This document shows positions 13,434 to 26,488 of a stretch of 64,000 bases of DNA, piece by piece. A program made the translations under genes and the position numbers. Numbering within the stretch: the stretch's first letter is position 1; each line of letters opens with the position of its first letter. The notes below the pieces were generated by a model. The model worked only from the letters and a program-made list of their open reading frames with translations. It did not search any database and was not told the origin of the DNA. Origin of the DNA: Prosopocoilus inquinatus (taxonomy: Eukaryota > Arthropoda > Insecta > Coleoptera > Lucanidae); NCBI GenBank assembly GCA_036172665.1, contig CM069877.1, positions 25,135,001 through 25,199,000 of the forward strand, given 5' to 3'.

Positions 13434-16400
13434 TAGATGAGTGAGGATCGATTAAATACATCACAGGAACAACGCTAATACGTGTTGTTTCATTTAAAAC
13501 TATTTCCAGCTCCCGCTGCGTCCAAAAACTTCGTATCTCACATCAGAGTTACTAGAGTCCATGGAAACGTCAAATAGCATGATAGATAAGTAAGGATCGA
13601 TTAGATACAGCACAGGAACAACGCTAATGCGTTTTGTTTCGTTTAAAACTATTTCCAGCTTCAGCTGCGTCCGAGAACTTCGTATCTCACATCAAAGTTA
13701 CTGGAGTCCATCGAAACGCCAAATAACATGATAGATGAGTAAGGATCGATTAGATACATCACAGGAACAACGCTAATACGTGTTGTTTCGTTTAAAACTA
13801 TTTACAGCTTCTGCTGCGTCCGAAAATTTCGTATCTCACATTAGAGTTACTGGAGTCCATCGAAATGTCAAATAACATGATAGATGAGTAAGGATCGATT
13901 AGATACATCACAGGAACAACGCTAATACGTGTTATTTCATTTAAAACTATTTCCAGCTTCAGCTGCGTCCGAGTACTTCGTATCTCACATCAAAGTTGCT
14001 GGAGTCCATCGGAACGCGAAATAACATAGTAGATAAGTAAGGATCGATTAGATACATCACAGGAACAACGCTAATACGTGTTGTTTCGTTCAAAATTATT
14101 TCCAGCTTCTGCTGAGTTCGAGAACATCGTATCTCACATCAGAGTTACTGGAGTCCATCGTAACGTCAAATAACATGACAGATAAGTAAGGATCGATTAG
14201 ATACATCACAGGTACAATGCTAATACGTGTCGTTTCGTTCAAAACTATTTCCAGCTTCTGCTGAGTTCGAGAACTTCGTATCTCATATCAGAGTTACTGG
14301 AGTCCGTTGAAACGTCAAATAACATAGTAGATAAGTAAGGATCGATTAGATACATCACAGGAACAACGCTAATGCGTGTTGTTTCGTTTAAAACTATTTT
14401 CAGCTTCTGCTGCGTCCGAAAACTTCGTATCTCACATCAGAGTTACTGGAGTCCGTTGAAACGTCAAATAACATAGTAGATAAGTAAGGATCGATTAGAT
14501 ACTTCACAGGAACAACGCTGATACGTGTTGTTTCGTTCAAAACTATTTCCAGCTTCTGCTGCGTCCGAAAACTTCGTATCTCACATCGGAGTTACTGGAG
14601 TCCATCGTAACGCCAAGTAACATGATAGATAAATAAGGATCGATTAGATAAATCACAGGAACAACGCTAATACGTGTCGTTTCGTTCAAAACTATTTCCA
14701 GCTTCTGCTGAGTTCGAGAACTTCGTATCTCATATCAGAGTTACTGGAGTCCGTTGAAACGTCAAATAACATAGTAGATAAGTAAGGATCGATTAGATAC
14801 ATCACAGGAACAACGCTAATGCGTGTTGTTTCGTTTAAAACTATTTCCAGCTTCTGCTGCGTCCGAAAATTTCGTATCTCACATTAGAGTTTCTGGAGTC
14901 CATCGAAACGTCAAATAGCATAGTAGCTAAGTAAGGATCGATTAGATACATCACAGGAACAACGCTAATACGTGTTGTTTCGTTTAAAACTATTTCCAGC
15001 TCCTGCTGCGTCCAAATACTTCGTATCTCACATCAGAGTTACTAGAGTCCATCGAAACGTCAAATAACATGATAGATGAGTAAGGATCAATTAGATACAT
15101 CACAGCAACAACGCTAATACGTGTTATTTCGTTCAAAACTATTTCCAGCTTCTGCTCCGTCCGAACACTTCGTATCTCACATCAGAGTTACTGGAGTCCA
15201 TCGTAACGTCAAATAACATAGTAGATAAGTAAAGATCGATTAGATACATCACTGGAACAACGCTAATACCTGTTATCTCGTTCAAAACTATTTCCAGCTT
15301 CTGCTGAGTCTGAGAACTTCGTATCTCACGTCAGAGTTACTGGAGTCCATCGTAACGTCAAATAACATGATAGATAAGTAGGTATAGATTAGATACATCA
15401 CAGGAACAGCGCTAATACGTGTTGTTTCGTTCAATACTATTTCCAGCTTCTGCTGCGTCCGAGAACATCATATCTCACATCAGCGTTACTGGAGTCCGTT
15501 GAAACGTCAAATAACATGGTAGATAAGTAAGGATCGATTAGACACATCACAGGAACAGCGCTAATGCGTGTTGTTTCGTTCAAAACTATTTCCAGCTTCT
15601 GCTGCGTCCGAAAACATCGTATCCCACAGCAGAGATACTGGAGTCCATCGTAACGTCAAATAACATGATAGATAAGTAAGGATCGGTTAGATACATCACA
15701 GGAACAACGCTAATACGTTTTGTTTCGTTCAAAACTATTTCCAGCTTCTGCTGCGTCCGAGAACTTCGTATCTCACATCAGAGTTACTAGGTTTCGCTGA
15801 AACGTCAAATAACATAGTAGATAAGTAAGGATCGATTAGAAACATCACAGGAACAACGCCAATACGTGTTGTTTCGTTCAAAACTATTTCCAGTTTCTGC
15901 TGCGCCCGAGAACTTCATATCTCACATCAGCGTTACTTGAGTGCGTTGAAACGTCAAATAACATAGTAGATAAGTAAGGATCGATTAGATACATCACAGG
16001 AACAACGCTAATACGTGTCGTTTTGTTCAAAACTATTTTCAGCTTCTGCTGCGTCCGAACACTTCGTATCTCACATCAGCGTTACTGGAGTCCGTTGAAA
16101 CGTCAAATAACATAGTAGATAAGTAAGGATCGATTAGATACATCACAGCAACAACGCTAATACGTGTTATTTCGTTCAAAACTATTTCCAGCTTCTGCTG
16201 CGTCCGAACACTTCGTATCTCACATCAGAGTTACTGGAGTCCATCGTAACGTCAAATAACATGATAGATAAGTAAGGATCGATTAGATACATCACAGGAA
16301 CAGCGCTAATACGTATTGTTACCTTCAATACTATTTCCAGCTTCTGCTGAGTCCGAGAACTTCGTGTCTCACATCAGAGTTACTGGAGTCCGTTGAAACG

Positions 16401-18004
16401 CCAAATAACATGATAGATGAGTGAGGATCGATTAGATACATCACAGGAACAACGCTAATACGTGTTGTTTCGTTCAAAACTATTTCCAGCTTCTGCTGAG
16501 TCCGAGAACTTCGTATCTCACATCAGAGATACTGGAGTCCGTTGAAACGCCAAATAACATGATAGATGAGTGAGGATCGATTAGATACATCACAGGAACA
16601 ACGCTAATACGTATTGTTTCGTTCAAAACTATTTCCAGCTTCTGCTGCGTCCGAAAATTTCGTATCTCACATCAGAGTTACTAGAGTCCATCGAAACGTC
16701 AAATAACATGATAGATAAGTAAGGATCGATTAGATACAACACAGGAACAACGCTAATGCGTGTTGTTTCGTTTAAAACTATTTCTAGCTTCAGCTGCGTC
16801 CGAGAACTTCGTATCTCACATCAAAGTTACCGAAGTCCATCGAAACGCCAAATAACATAGTAGATAAGTAAGGATCGATTAGATACTTCACAGGAACAAC
16901 GCTAATAGGTGTTGTTTCGTTCAAAACTATTTCCAGCTTCTGCTGCGTCCGAGAACTTCTTATCTCACATCGGAGTTACTGGAGTCCATCGTAACGTCAA
17001 GTAACATGATAGATAAATAAGGATCGATTAGATAAATCACAGGAACAACTCTAATACGTGTTGTTTCGTTCAAAACTATTTCCAGCTTCTGCTGAGTTCG
17101 AGAACTTCGTATCTAATATCAGAGTTACTGGAGTCCGTTGAAACGTCAAATAACATAGTAGATAAGTAAGGATCGATTAGATACATCACAGGAACAACGC
17201 TAATGCGTGTTGTTTCGTTTAAAACTATTTCCAGCTTCAGCTGCGTCCGAGAACTTCGTATCTCACATCAAAGTTACTGGAGTCCATCGAAACGCCAAAT
17301 AACATGATAGATGAGTAAGGATCGATTAGATACATCACAGGAACAACGCTAATGCGTGTTGTTTCGTTTAAAACTATTTCTAGCTTCAGCTGCGTCCGAG
17401 AACTTCGTATCTCACATCAAAGTTACTGGAGTCCATCGAAACGCCAAATAACATGATAGATGAGTAAGGATCGATTAGATACATCACAGGAACAACGCTA
17501 ATGCGTGTTGTTTCGTTTAAAACTATTTCCAGCTTCTGCTGCGTCCGAAAATTTCGTATCTCACATTAGAGTTACTGGAGTCCATCGAAACGTCAAATAA
17601 CATGATAGATGAGTAAGGATCGATTAGATACATCACAGGAACAACGCTAATACGTGTTATTTCATTTAAAACTATTTCCAGCTTCAGCTGCGTCCGAGTA
17701 CTTCGTATCTCACATCAAAGTTACTGGAGTCCATCGGAACGCCAAATAACATAGTAGATAAGTAAGGATCGATTAGATACATCACAGGAACAACGCTAAT
17801 ACGTGTTGTTTCGTTCAAAACTATTTCCAGCTTCTGCTGAGTTCGAGAACATCGTATCTCACATCAGAGTTACTGGAGTCCATCGTAACGTCAAATAACA
17901 TGACAGATAAGTAAGGATCGATTAGATACATCACAGGTACAATGCTAATACGTGTCGTTTCGTTCAAAACTATTTCCAGCTTCTGCTGAGTTCGAGAACT
18001 TCGT

Positions 18005-18025
18005 ATCTCATATCAGGAACAACGC
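18005..18025. repeat. deletion-junction monomer (69 bp missing, CAG microhomology)
   Basis: TATCTCATATCAG runs directly into GAACAACGCTAATACG, omitting 69 bases between two CAG trinucleotides and leaving an 80-bp monomer. Copies of the same junction lie near 25546, 49849, 53505, 55963 and 60660. One original deletion was therefore spread by array amplification on both sides of the element. Confidence 0.85.
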
Positions 18026-21000
18026 TAATACGTGTTGTTTCGTTCAATACTATTTCCAGCTTCTGCTGCGTCCGAGAACATCGTATCTCACATCAGCGTT
18101 ACTGGAGTCCGTTGAAACGTCAAATAACATGGTAGATAAATAAGGATCGATTAGACACATCACAGGAACAGCGCTAATAGGTGTTGTTTCGTTCAAAACT
18201 ATTTCCAGCTTCTGCTGCGTCCGAAAACATCGTATCCCACATCAGAGTTACTGGAGTCCATCGTAACGTCAAATAACATGATAGATAAGTAAGGATCGAT
18301 TAGATACATCACAGGAACAACGCCAATACGTGTTGTTTCGTTCAAAACTATTTCCAGTTTCTGCTGCGTCCGAGAAATTCATATCTCACATCAGCGTTAC
18401 TTGAGTGCGTTGAAACGTCAAATAACATAGTAGATAAGTAAGGATTGATTAGATACATCACAGGAACAACGCTAATACTTGTCATTTCGTTCAAAATTAT
18501 TTTCAGCTTCTGCTCCGTCCGAACACATCGTATCTCACATCAGAGTTACTGGGGTCCGTTGAAACGTCAAATAACATAGTAGATAAGTAAGGATCGATTA
18601 GATACATCACAGGAACAACGCTAGTACGTGTTGTTTCGTTCAAAACTATTTAAAGCCCCTGTTGAGTTCGAGAACTTCGTATCTCACATCAGCGTTACTG
18701 GAGTCCGTTGAGACGTCAAATAACATAGTAGATAAGTAAGGATCGACTAGATACATTACAGGAATAACGCTAATACGTGCTGTTTCGTTCAAAACTATTT
18801 CCAGCTTCTGCTGCGTCCGAAAATTTCGTATCTCACATCAGAGTTACTGGAGTCCGTTGAAACGTCAAATAACATAATAGATAAGTAAGGATCGATTAGA
18901 CACATCACGGGAACAACACTAATACGTGTTGTTTCGTTTAAAACTATTTCTAGCTTCAGCTGCGTCCGAGAACTTCGTATCTCACATCAAAGTTACTGGA
19001 GTCCATCGAAACGCCAAATAACATGATAGATGAGTAAGGATCGATTAGATACATCACAGGAACAACGCTAATGCGTGTTGTTTCGTTTAAAACTATTTCC
19101 AGCTTCTGCTGCGTCCGAAAATTTCGTATCTCACATTAGAGTTACTGGAGTCCATCGAAACGTCAAATAACATGATAGATGAGTAAGGATCGATTAGATA
19201 CATCACAGGAACAACGCTAATACGTGTTATTTCATTTAAAACTATTTCCAGCTTCAGCTGCGTCCGAGTACTTCGTATTTCACATCAAAGTTACTGGAGT
19301 CCATCGGAACGCCAAATAACATAGTAGATAAGTAAGGATCGATTAGATACATCACAGGAACAACGCTAATACGTGTTGTTTAGTTCAAAACTATTTCCAG
19401 CTTCTGCTGAGTTCGAGAACATCGTATCTCACATCAGAGTTACTGGAGTCCATCGTAACGTCAAATAATATGACAGATAAGTAAGGATCGATTAGATACA
19501 TCACAGGTACAATGCTAATACGTGTCGTTTCTTTCAATACTATTTCCAGCTTCTGCTGCGTCCGAGAACTTCATATCACACATCAGCGTTACTTGAGTGC
19601 GTTGAAACGTCAAATAACATAGTAGATAAGTAAGGATTGATTAAATACATCACAGGAACAACGCTAATACGTGTCATTTCGTTCAAAACTATTTCCAGCC
19701 CCTGTTGAGACCTAGAACTTCTTATCTCACATCAGCGTTACTGGAGTCCGTTGAAACGTCAAATAACATAGTAGATAAGTAAGGATCGATTAGATACATC
19801 ACAGGAACAACGCTAATACGTGTCGTTTCGTTCAAAACTATTTTCAGCTTCTGCTGCGTCCGAACACTTCGTATCTCACATCAGAGTTACTGGGGTCCGT
19901 TGAAACGTCAAATAACATAGTAGATAAGTAAGGATCGATTAGATACATCACAGGAACAACGCTAGTACGTGTTGTTTCGTTCAATACTATTTCCAGCTTC
20001 TGCTGCGTCCGAGAACATCGTATCTCACATCAGCGTTACTGGAGTCCGTTGAAACGTCAAATAACATGGTAGATAAGTAAGGATCGATTAGACACATCAC
20101 AATAACAGCGCTAATACATGTTGTTTCGTTCAAAACTATTTCCAGCTTCTGCTGCGTCCGAAAACATCGTATCCAACATCAGAGTTACTGGAGTCCATCG
20201 TAACGTCAAATAACGTGATAGATAAGTAAGGATCGATTAGATACATCACAGGAACAACGCCAATACGTGTTGTTTCGTTCAAAACTATTTCCAGTTTCTG
20301 CTGCGTCCGAGAACTTCATATCTCACATCAGCGTTACTTGAGTGCGTTGAAACGTCAAATAACATAGTAGATAAGTAAGGATTGATTAAATACATCACAG
20401 GAACAACGCTAATACGTGTCATTTCGTTCAAAACTATTTCCAGCCCCTGTTGAGACCGAGAACTTCTTATCTCACATCAGCGTTACTGGAGTCCGTTGAA
20501 ACGTCAAATAACATAGTAGATAAGTAAGGATCGATTAGATACATCACAGGAACAACGCTAATACGTGTCGTTTCGTTCAAAACTATTTTCAGCTTCTGCT
20601 GCGTCCGAACACTTCGTATCTCACATCAGAGTTACTGGGGTCCGTTGAAACGTCAAATAACATAGTAGATAAGTAAGGATCGATTAGATACATCACAGGA
20701 ACAACGCTAGTACGTGTTGTTTCGTTCAAAACTATTTCCAGCCCCTGTTGAGTTCGAGAACTTCGTATCTCACATCAGCGTTACTGGAGTCCGTTGAGAC
20801 GTCAAATAACATAGTAGATAAGTAAGGATCGACTAGATACATTACAGGAATAACGCTAATACGTGCTGTTTCGTTCAAAACTATTTCCAGCTTCTGCTGC
20901 GTCCGAAAATTTCGTATCTCACATCAGCGTTACTGGAGTCCGTTGAAACGTCAAATAACATAATAGATAAGTAAGGATCGATTAGATACATCACGGGAAC

Positions 21001-24000
21001 AACGCTAATACGTGTTGTTTCGTTTAAAACTATTTCTAGCTTCAGCTGCGTCCGAGAACTTCGTATCTCACATCAAAGTTACTGGAGTCCATCGAAACGC
21101 CAAATAACATGATAGATGAGTAAGGATCGATTAGATACATCACAGGAACAACGCTAATGCGTGTTGTTTCGTTTAAAACTATTTCCAGCTTCTGCTGCGT
21201 CCGAAAATTTCGTATCTCACATTAGAGTTACTGGAGTCCATCGAAACGTCAAATAACATGATAGATGAGTAAGGATCGATTAGATACATCACAGGAACAA
21301 CGCTAATACGTGTTATTTCATTTAAAACTATTTCCAGCTTCAGCTGCGTCCGAGTACTTCGTATCTCACATCAAAGTTACTGGAGTCCATCGGAACGCCA
21401 AATAACATAGTAGATAAGTAAGGATCGATTAGATACATCACAGGAACAACGCTAATACGTGTTGTTTAGTTCAAAACTATTTCCAGCTTCTGCTGAGTTC
21501 GAGAACATCGTATCTCACATCAGAGTTACTGGAGTCCATCGTAACGTCAAATAACATGACAGATAAGTAAGGATCGATTAGATGCATCACAGGTACAATG
21601 CTAATACGTGTCGTTTCGTTCAATACTATTTCCAGCTTCTGCTGCGTCCGAGAACTTCATATCACACATCAGCGTTACTTGAGTGCGTTGAAACGTCAAA
21701 TAACATAGTAGATAAGTAAGGATCGATTAGATACATCACAGGAACAGCGCTAATACGTATTGTTTCGTTCAATACTATTTCCAGCTTCTGCTGCGTCCGA
21801 GAACATCGTATCTCACATCAGCGTTACTGGAGTCCGTTGAAACGTCAAATAACATGGTAGATAAGTAAGGATCGATTAGACACATCACAATAACAGCGCT
21901 AATACATGTTGTTTCGTTCAAAACTATTTCCAGCTTCTGCTGCGTCCGAAAACATCGTATCCCACATCAGAGTTACTGGAGTCCATCGTAACGTCAAATA
22001 ACATGATAGATAAGTAAGGATCGATTAGATACATCACAGGAACAACGCCAATACGTGTTGTTTCGTTCAAAACTATTTCCAGTTTCTGCTGCGTCCGAGA
22101 ACTTCATATCTCACATCAGCGTTACTTGAGTGCGTTGAAACGTCAAATAACATAGTAGATAAGTAAGGATTGATTAGATACATCACAGGAACAACGCTAA
22201 TACGTGTCATTTCGTTCAAAACTATTTCCAGCCCCTGTTGAGACCGAGAACTTCTTATCTCACATCAGCGTTACTGGAGTCCGTTGAAACGTCAAATAAC
22301 ATAGTAGATAAGTAAGGATCGATTAGATACATCACAGGAACAACGCTAATACGTGTCGTTTCGTTCAAAACTATTTTCAGCTTCTGCTGCGTCCGAACAC
22401 TTCGTATCTCACATCAGAGTTACTGGGGTCCGTTGAAACGTCAAATAACATAGTAGATAAGTAAGGATCGATTAGATACATCACAGGAACAACGCTAGTA
22501 CGTGTTGTTTCGTTCAAAACTATTTCCAGCCCCTGTTGAGTTCGAGAACTTCGTATCTCACATCAGCGTTACTGGAGTCCGTTGAAACGTCAAATAACAT
22601 AATAGATAAGTAAGGATCGATTAGATACATCACGGGAACAACGCTAATACGTGTTGTTTCGTTCAAAACTATTTCCAGCTTCAGCTGCGTCCGAGAACTT
22701 CGTATCTCACATCAAAGTTACTGGAGTCCATCGAAACGCCAAATAACATGATAGATGAGTAAGGATCGATTAGATACATCACAGGAACAACGCTAATGCG
22801 TGTTGTTTCGTTTAAAAGTATTTCTAGCTTCAGCTGCGTCCGAGAACTTCGTATCTCACATCAAAGTTACTGGAGTCAATCGAAACGCCAAATAACATGA
22901 TAGATGAGTAAGGATCGATTAGATACATCACAGGAACAACGCTAATGCGTGTTGTTTCGTTTAAAACTATTTCCAGCTTCTGCTGCGTCCGAAAATTTCG
23001 TATCTCACATTAGAGTTACTGGAGTCCATCGAAACGTCAAATAACATGATAGATGAGTAAGGATCGATTAGATACATCACAGGAACAACGCTAATACGTG
23101 TTATTTCATTTAAAACTATTTCCAGCTTCAGCTGCGTCCGAGTACTTCGTATCTCACATCAAAGTTACTGGAGTCCATCGAAACGCCAAATAACATGATA
23201 GATGAGTAAGGATCGATTACATACATCACAGGTACAATGCTAATACGTGTCGTTTCGTTCAAAACTATTTCCAGCTTCTGCTGAGTTCGAGAACTTCGTA
23301 TCTCATATCAGAGTTACTGGAGTCCTTTGAAACGTCAAATAACATAGTAGATAAGTAAGGATCGATTAGATACATCACAGGAACAACGCTAATGCGTGTT
23401 GTTTCGTTTTAAACTATTTCCAGCTTCTGCTGCGTCCGAAAACTCCGTATCTCACATCAGAGTTACTGGAGTCCGTTGAAACGTCAAGTAACATAGTAGA
23501 TAAGTAAGGATCGATTAGATACTTCACAGGAACAACGCTAATACGTGTTGTTTCGTTCAAAACTATTTCCAGCCCCTGTTGAGTTCGAGAACTTCGTATC
23601 TCACATCAGCGTTACTGGAGTCCGTTGAAACGTCAAATAACATAGTAGATAAGTAAGGATCGACTAGATACATTACAGGAATAACGCTAATACCTGCTGT
23701 TTCGTTCAAAACGATTTCCAGCTTCTGCTGCGTCCGAAAATTTCGTATCTCACATCAGCGTTACTGGAGTCTGTTGAAACGTCAAATAACATAATAGATA
23801 AGTAAGGATCGATTAGATACATCACAGGAACAACGCTAATACGTGTTGTTTCGTTCAAAACTATTTCCAGCTTCTGCTGAGTCCGAGAACTTCGTATCTC
23901 ACATCAGAGTTACTGGAGTCCGTTGAAACGCCAAATAACATGATAGATGAGTGAGGATCGATTAGATACATCACAGGAACAACGCTAATACGTATTGTTT

Positions 24001-25897
24001 CGTTCAAAACTATTTCCAGCTTCTGCTGCGTCCGAAAACTTTGTATCTCACATCAGAGTTACCGGAGTCCATCCAAACGTCAAATAACATGATAGATGAG
24101 TAAGGATCGATTAGATACATCACAGGAACAACGCTAATGCGTGTTGTTTCATTTAAAACTATTTCCAGCTCCCGCTGCGTCCAAAAACTTCGTATCTCAC
24201 ATCAGAGTTACTAGAGTCCATCGAAACGTCAAATAACATGATAGATAAGTAAGGATCGATTAGATACAGCACAGGAACAACGCTAATGCGTGTTGTTTCG
24301 TTTAAAACTATTTCCAGCTTCAGCTGCGTCCGAGAACTTCGTATCTCACATCAAAGTTACTGGAGTCCATCGAAACGCCAAATAACATGATAGATGAGTA
24401 AGGATCGATTAGATACATCACAGGAACAACGCTAATGCGTGTTGTTTCGTTTAAAACTATTTCTAGCTTCAGCTGCGTCCGAGAACTTCGTATCTCACAT
24501 CAAAGTTACTGAAGTCCATCGAAACGCCAAATAACATAGTAGATAAGTAAGGATCGATTAGATACTTCACAGGAACAACGCTAATAGGTGTTGTTTCGTT
24601 CAAAACTATTTCCAGCTTCTGCTGCGTCCGAAAACTTCGTATCTCACATCGGAGTTACTGGAGTCCATCGTAACGTCAAATAACATGATAGATAAATAAG
24701 GATCGATTAGATAAATCACAGGAACAACTCTAATACGTGTTGTTTCGTTCAAAACTATTTCCAGCTTCTGCTGAGTTCGAGAACTTCGTATCTCATATCA
24801 GAGTTACTGGAGTCCGTTGAAACGTCAAATAACATAGTAGATGAGTAAGGATCGATTAGATACATCACAGGAACAACGCTAATGCGTGTTGTTTCGTTTA
24901 AAACTATTTCTAGCTTCAGCTGCGTCCGAGAACTTCGTATCTCACATCAAAGTTACTGGAGTCCATCGAAACGCCAAATAACATGATAGATGAGTAAGGA
25001 TCGATTAGATACATCACAGGAACAACGCTAATGCGTGTTGTTTCGTTTAAAACTATTTCCAGCTTCTGCTGCGTCCGAAAATTTCGTATCTCACATTAGA
25101 GTTACTGGAGTCCATCGAAACGTCAAATAACATGATAGATGAGTAAGGATCGATTAGATACATCACAGGAACAACGCTAATACGTGTTATTTCATTTAAA
25201 ACTATTTCCAGCTTCAGCTGCGTCCGAGTACTTCGTATCTCACATCAAAGTTACTGGAGTCCATCGGAACGCCAAATAACATAGTAGATAAGTAAGGATC
25301 GATTAGATACATCACAGGAACAACGCTAATACGTGTTGTTTCGTTCAAAACTATTTCCAGCTTCTGCTGAGTTCGAGAACATCGTATCTCACATCAGAGT
25401 TACTGGAGTCCATCGTAACGTCAAATAACATTACAGATAAGTAAGGATCGATTAGATACATCACAGGTATAATGCTAATACGTGTCGTTTCGTTCAAAAC
25501 TATTTCCAGCTTCTGCTGAGTTCGATAACTTCGTATCTCATATCAGGAACAACGCTAATACGTGTTGTTTCGTTCAATACTATTTCCAGCTTCTGCTGCG
25601 TCCGAGAACATCGTATCCCACATCAGAGTTACTGGAGTCCATCGTAACGTCAAATAACATGATAGATAAGTAAGGATCGATTAGATACATCACAGGAACA
25701 ACGCCAATACGTGTTGTTTCGTTCAAAACTATTTCCAGTTTCTGCTGCGTCCGAGAACTTCATATCTCACATCAGCGTTACTTGAGTGCGTTGAAAAGTC
25801 AAATAATATAGTAGATAAGTAAGGATTGATTAGATACATCACAGGAACAACGCTAATACGTGTTATTTCGTTCAAAACTATTTCCAGCCCCTGTTGA

Positions 25898-25903
25898 GAC
25901 CGA
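25898..25903. repeat. target-site duplication, left copy (GACCGA)
   Basis: The six bases directly before the element are GACCGA, part of a normal CCCCTGTTGAGACCGAGAAC satellite stretch. The same six bases directly follow the element at 45055-45060, where the satellite continues as GACCGAGAACTTC. Six-bp duplications are the known signature of Polinton integrase. Confidence 0.95.
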
Positions 25904-26051
25904 AGTAGTAGGAATAGGCCGATTCTGGAACCTCCTCCGACCTTGACCAATAAAGTTCAAGGTCAAGGTCGGAGGAGGTTCCAGAATCGGCCTATTCCTG
26001 ACGTGACCTCACCATGACCTTAAACTTCAAGGCCATGACCTTGAGGTGACC
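25904..26051 (+). repeat. left terminal inverted repeat
   Basis: It begins AGTAGTAGGAATAGGCC and matches the reverse complement of 44908-45054. The outer approximately 96 bp differ at one base (in the hairpin loop). The inner part is aligned with small indels up to a shared GAGGTGACC. The repeat contains a long hairpin (25910-25999). Confidence 0.93.
25910..25999. repeat. 39-bp perfect hairpin in left TIR
   Basis: The arm 25910-25948 is the exact reverse complement of 25961-25999, with a 12-nt loop (AATAAAGTTCAA). Each end of the element can therefore fold on itself as well as pair with the other end. The same structure is at 44959-45048. Confidence 0.95.
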
Positions 26052-26399
26052 TCGATCAAGGTCAAGATTAGAGGAGGTTCCAGAATCGACCTGTTCCTAA
26101 CGTAACCGAGAGGAAACTTTGAAATGACCTTGAGGGTTCAAGGTTAAGATCGGAGGAGGTTCTAAAATTTGCTTTGTGCCGATGTAACTACAAGGTTAAG
26201 GATCAAGTCAGAGGAGGTTGCAAAATTTTCAATGTCATTGACGTGACCTCATCATTACCTCTAAAAGCGAGGTCAGAGGAGGGTTCCAAAAATTATCTAT
26301 CCTTGACGTGACCTTAACTTGACGGAGGATCCAAAAACGGTTTATCTTGAATATGACCGTAAGGTTGGAGGAGGTAGGGACCCCCACCTAAAATCTTGT
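26052..26399. repeat. left subterminal region with degenerate TIR-arm copies
   Basis: This is a gene-free stretch. The hairpin-arm core GGAGGAGGTTCCA(G/A)AAT recurs in diverging form near 26071, 26152, 26211, 26275, 26322 and 26367, each followed or preceded by GACGTGACC or CAAGGTCAAG-like words. Copies become less exact toward the gene side, as in a decaying tandem array. The first gene's promoter begins at its inner edge. Confidence 0.75.
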
Positions 26400-26436
26400 T
26401 ATATAAGGTTCTTCATTTGGGAATAGATTCAGTTGT
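26400..26436 (+). promoter_or_regulatory. core promoter, TATA box plus initiator
   Basis: TATATAAG starts at 26400, and an arthropod-type initiator TTCAGTT has its A at 26431, exactly 31 nt downstream of the first TATA base. This is the usual TATA-to-start distance. It would drive the spliced 285-aa gene just downstream. Confidence 0.75.
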
Positions 26437-26488
26437 TACAGAACTGTGAGTTGTGTTGTTAAGTTAATCACCTACCTACATACATAAA

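Larger units (their letters stand above)
1..25903. repeat. 149-bp satellite DNA array, left block
   Basis: Head-to-tail monomers with a period of 149 bp: the landmark CTTCNTATCTCACATCAG starts near 1, 150, 299 and 448, and so on throughout. Other invariant words in each unit are GTCAAATAACAT, GATCGATTAGATACATCACA, ACGCTAATACGTG and ACTATTTCCAGC. Monomers differ by a few percent to about 10 percent and fall into recognisable variants, for example units ending CCCCTGTTGAG, units with CGTTTAAAAC, and units with GATGAGTAAGG. There are about 174 units. Open frames of 60-83 codons recur in the array, but they are by-products of the repeat and have no coding character. I see no genes, tRNAs or transposons in this block. 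Copy number is an estimate from length divided by period. Confidence 0.97.

Noticed and set aside
1..25903. CRISPR array
   Set aside because: Repeats are contiguous 149-bp monomers with no unique spacers, in a eukaryotic context.
419..25950. Many 60-83 codon frames with similar peptides in the satellite
   Set aside because: They recur with each monomer variant, use both strands, have no independent conservation, and one (25729-25950) crosses the element boundary.
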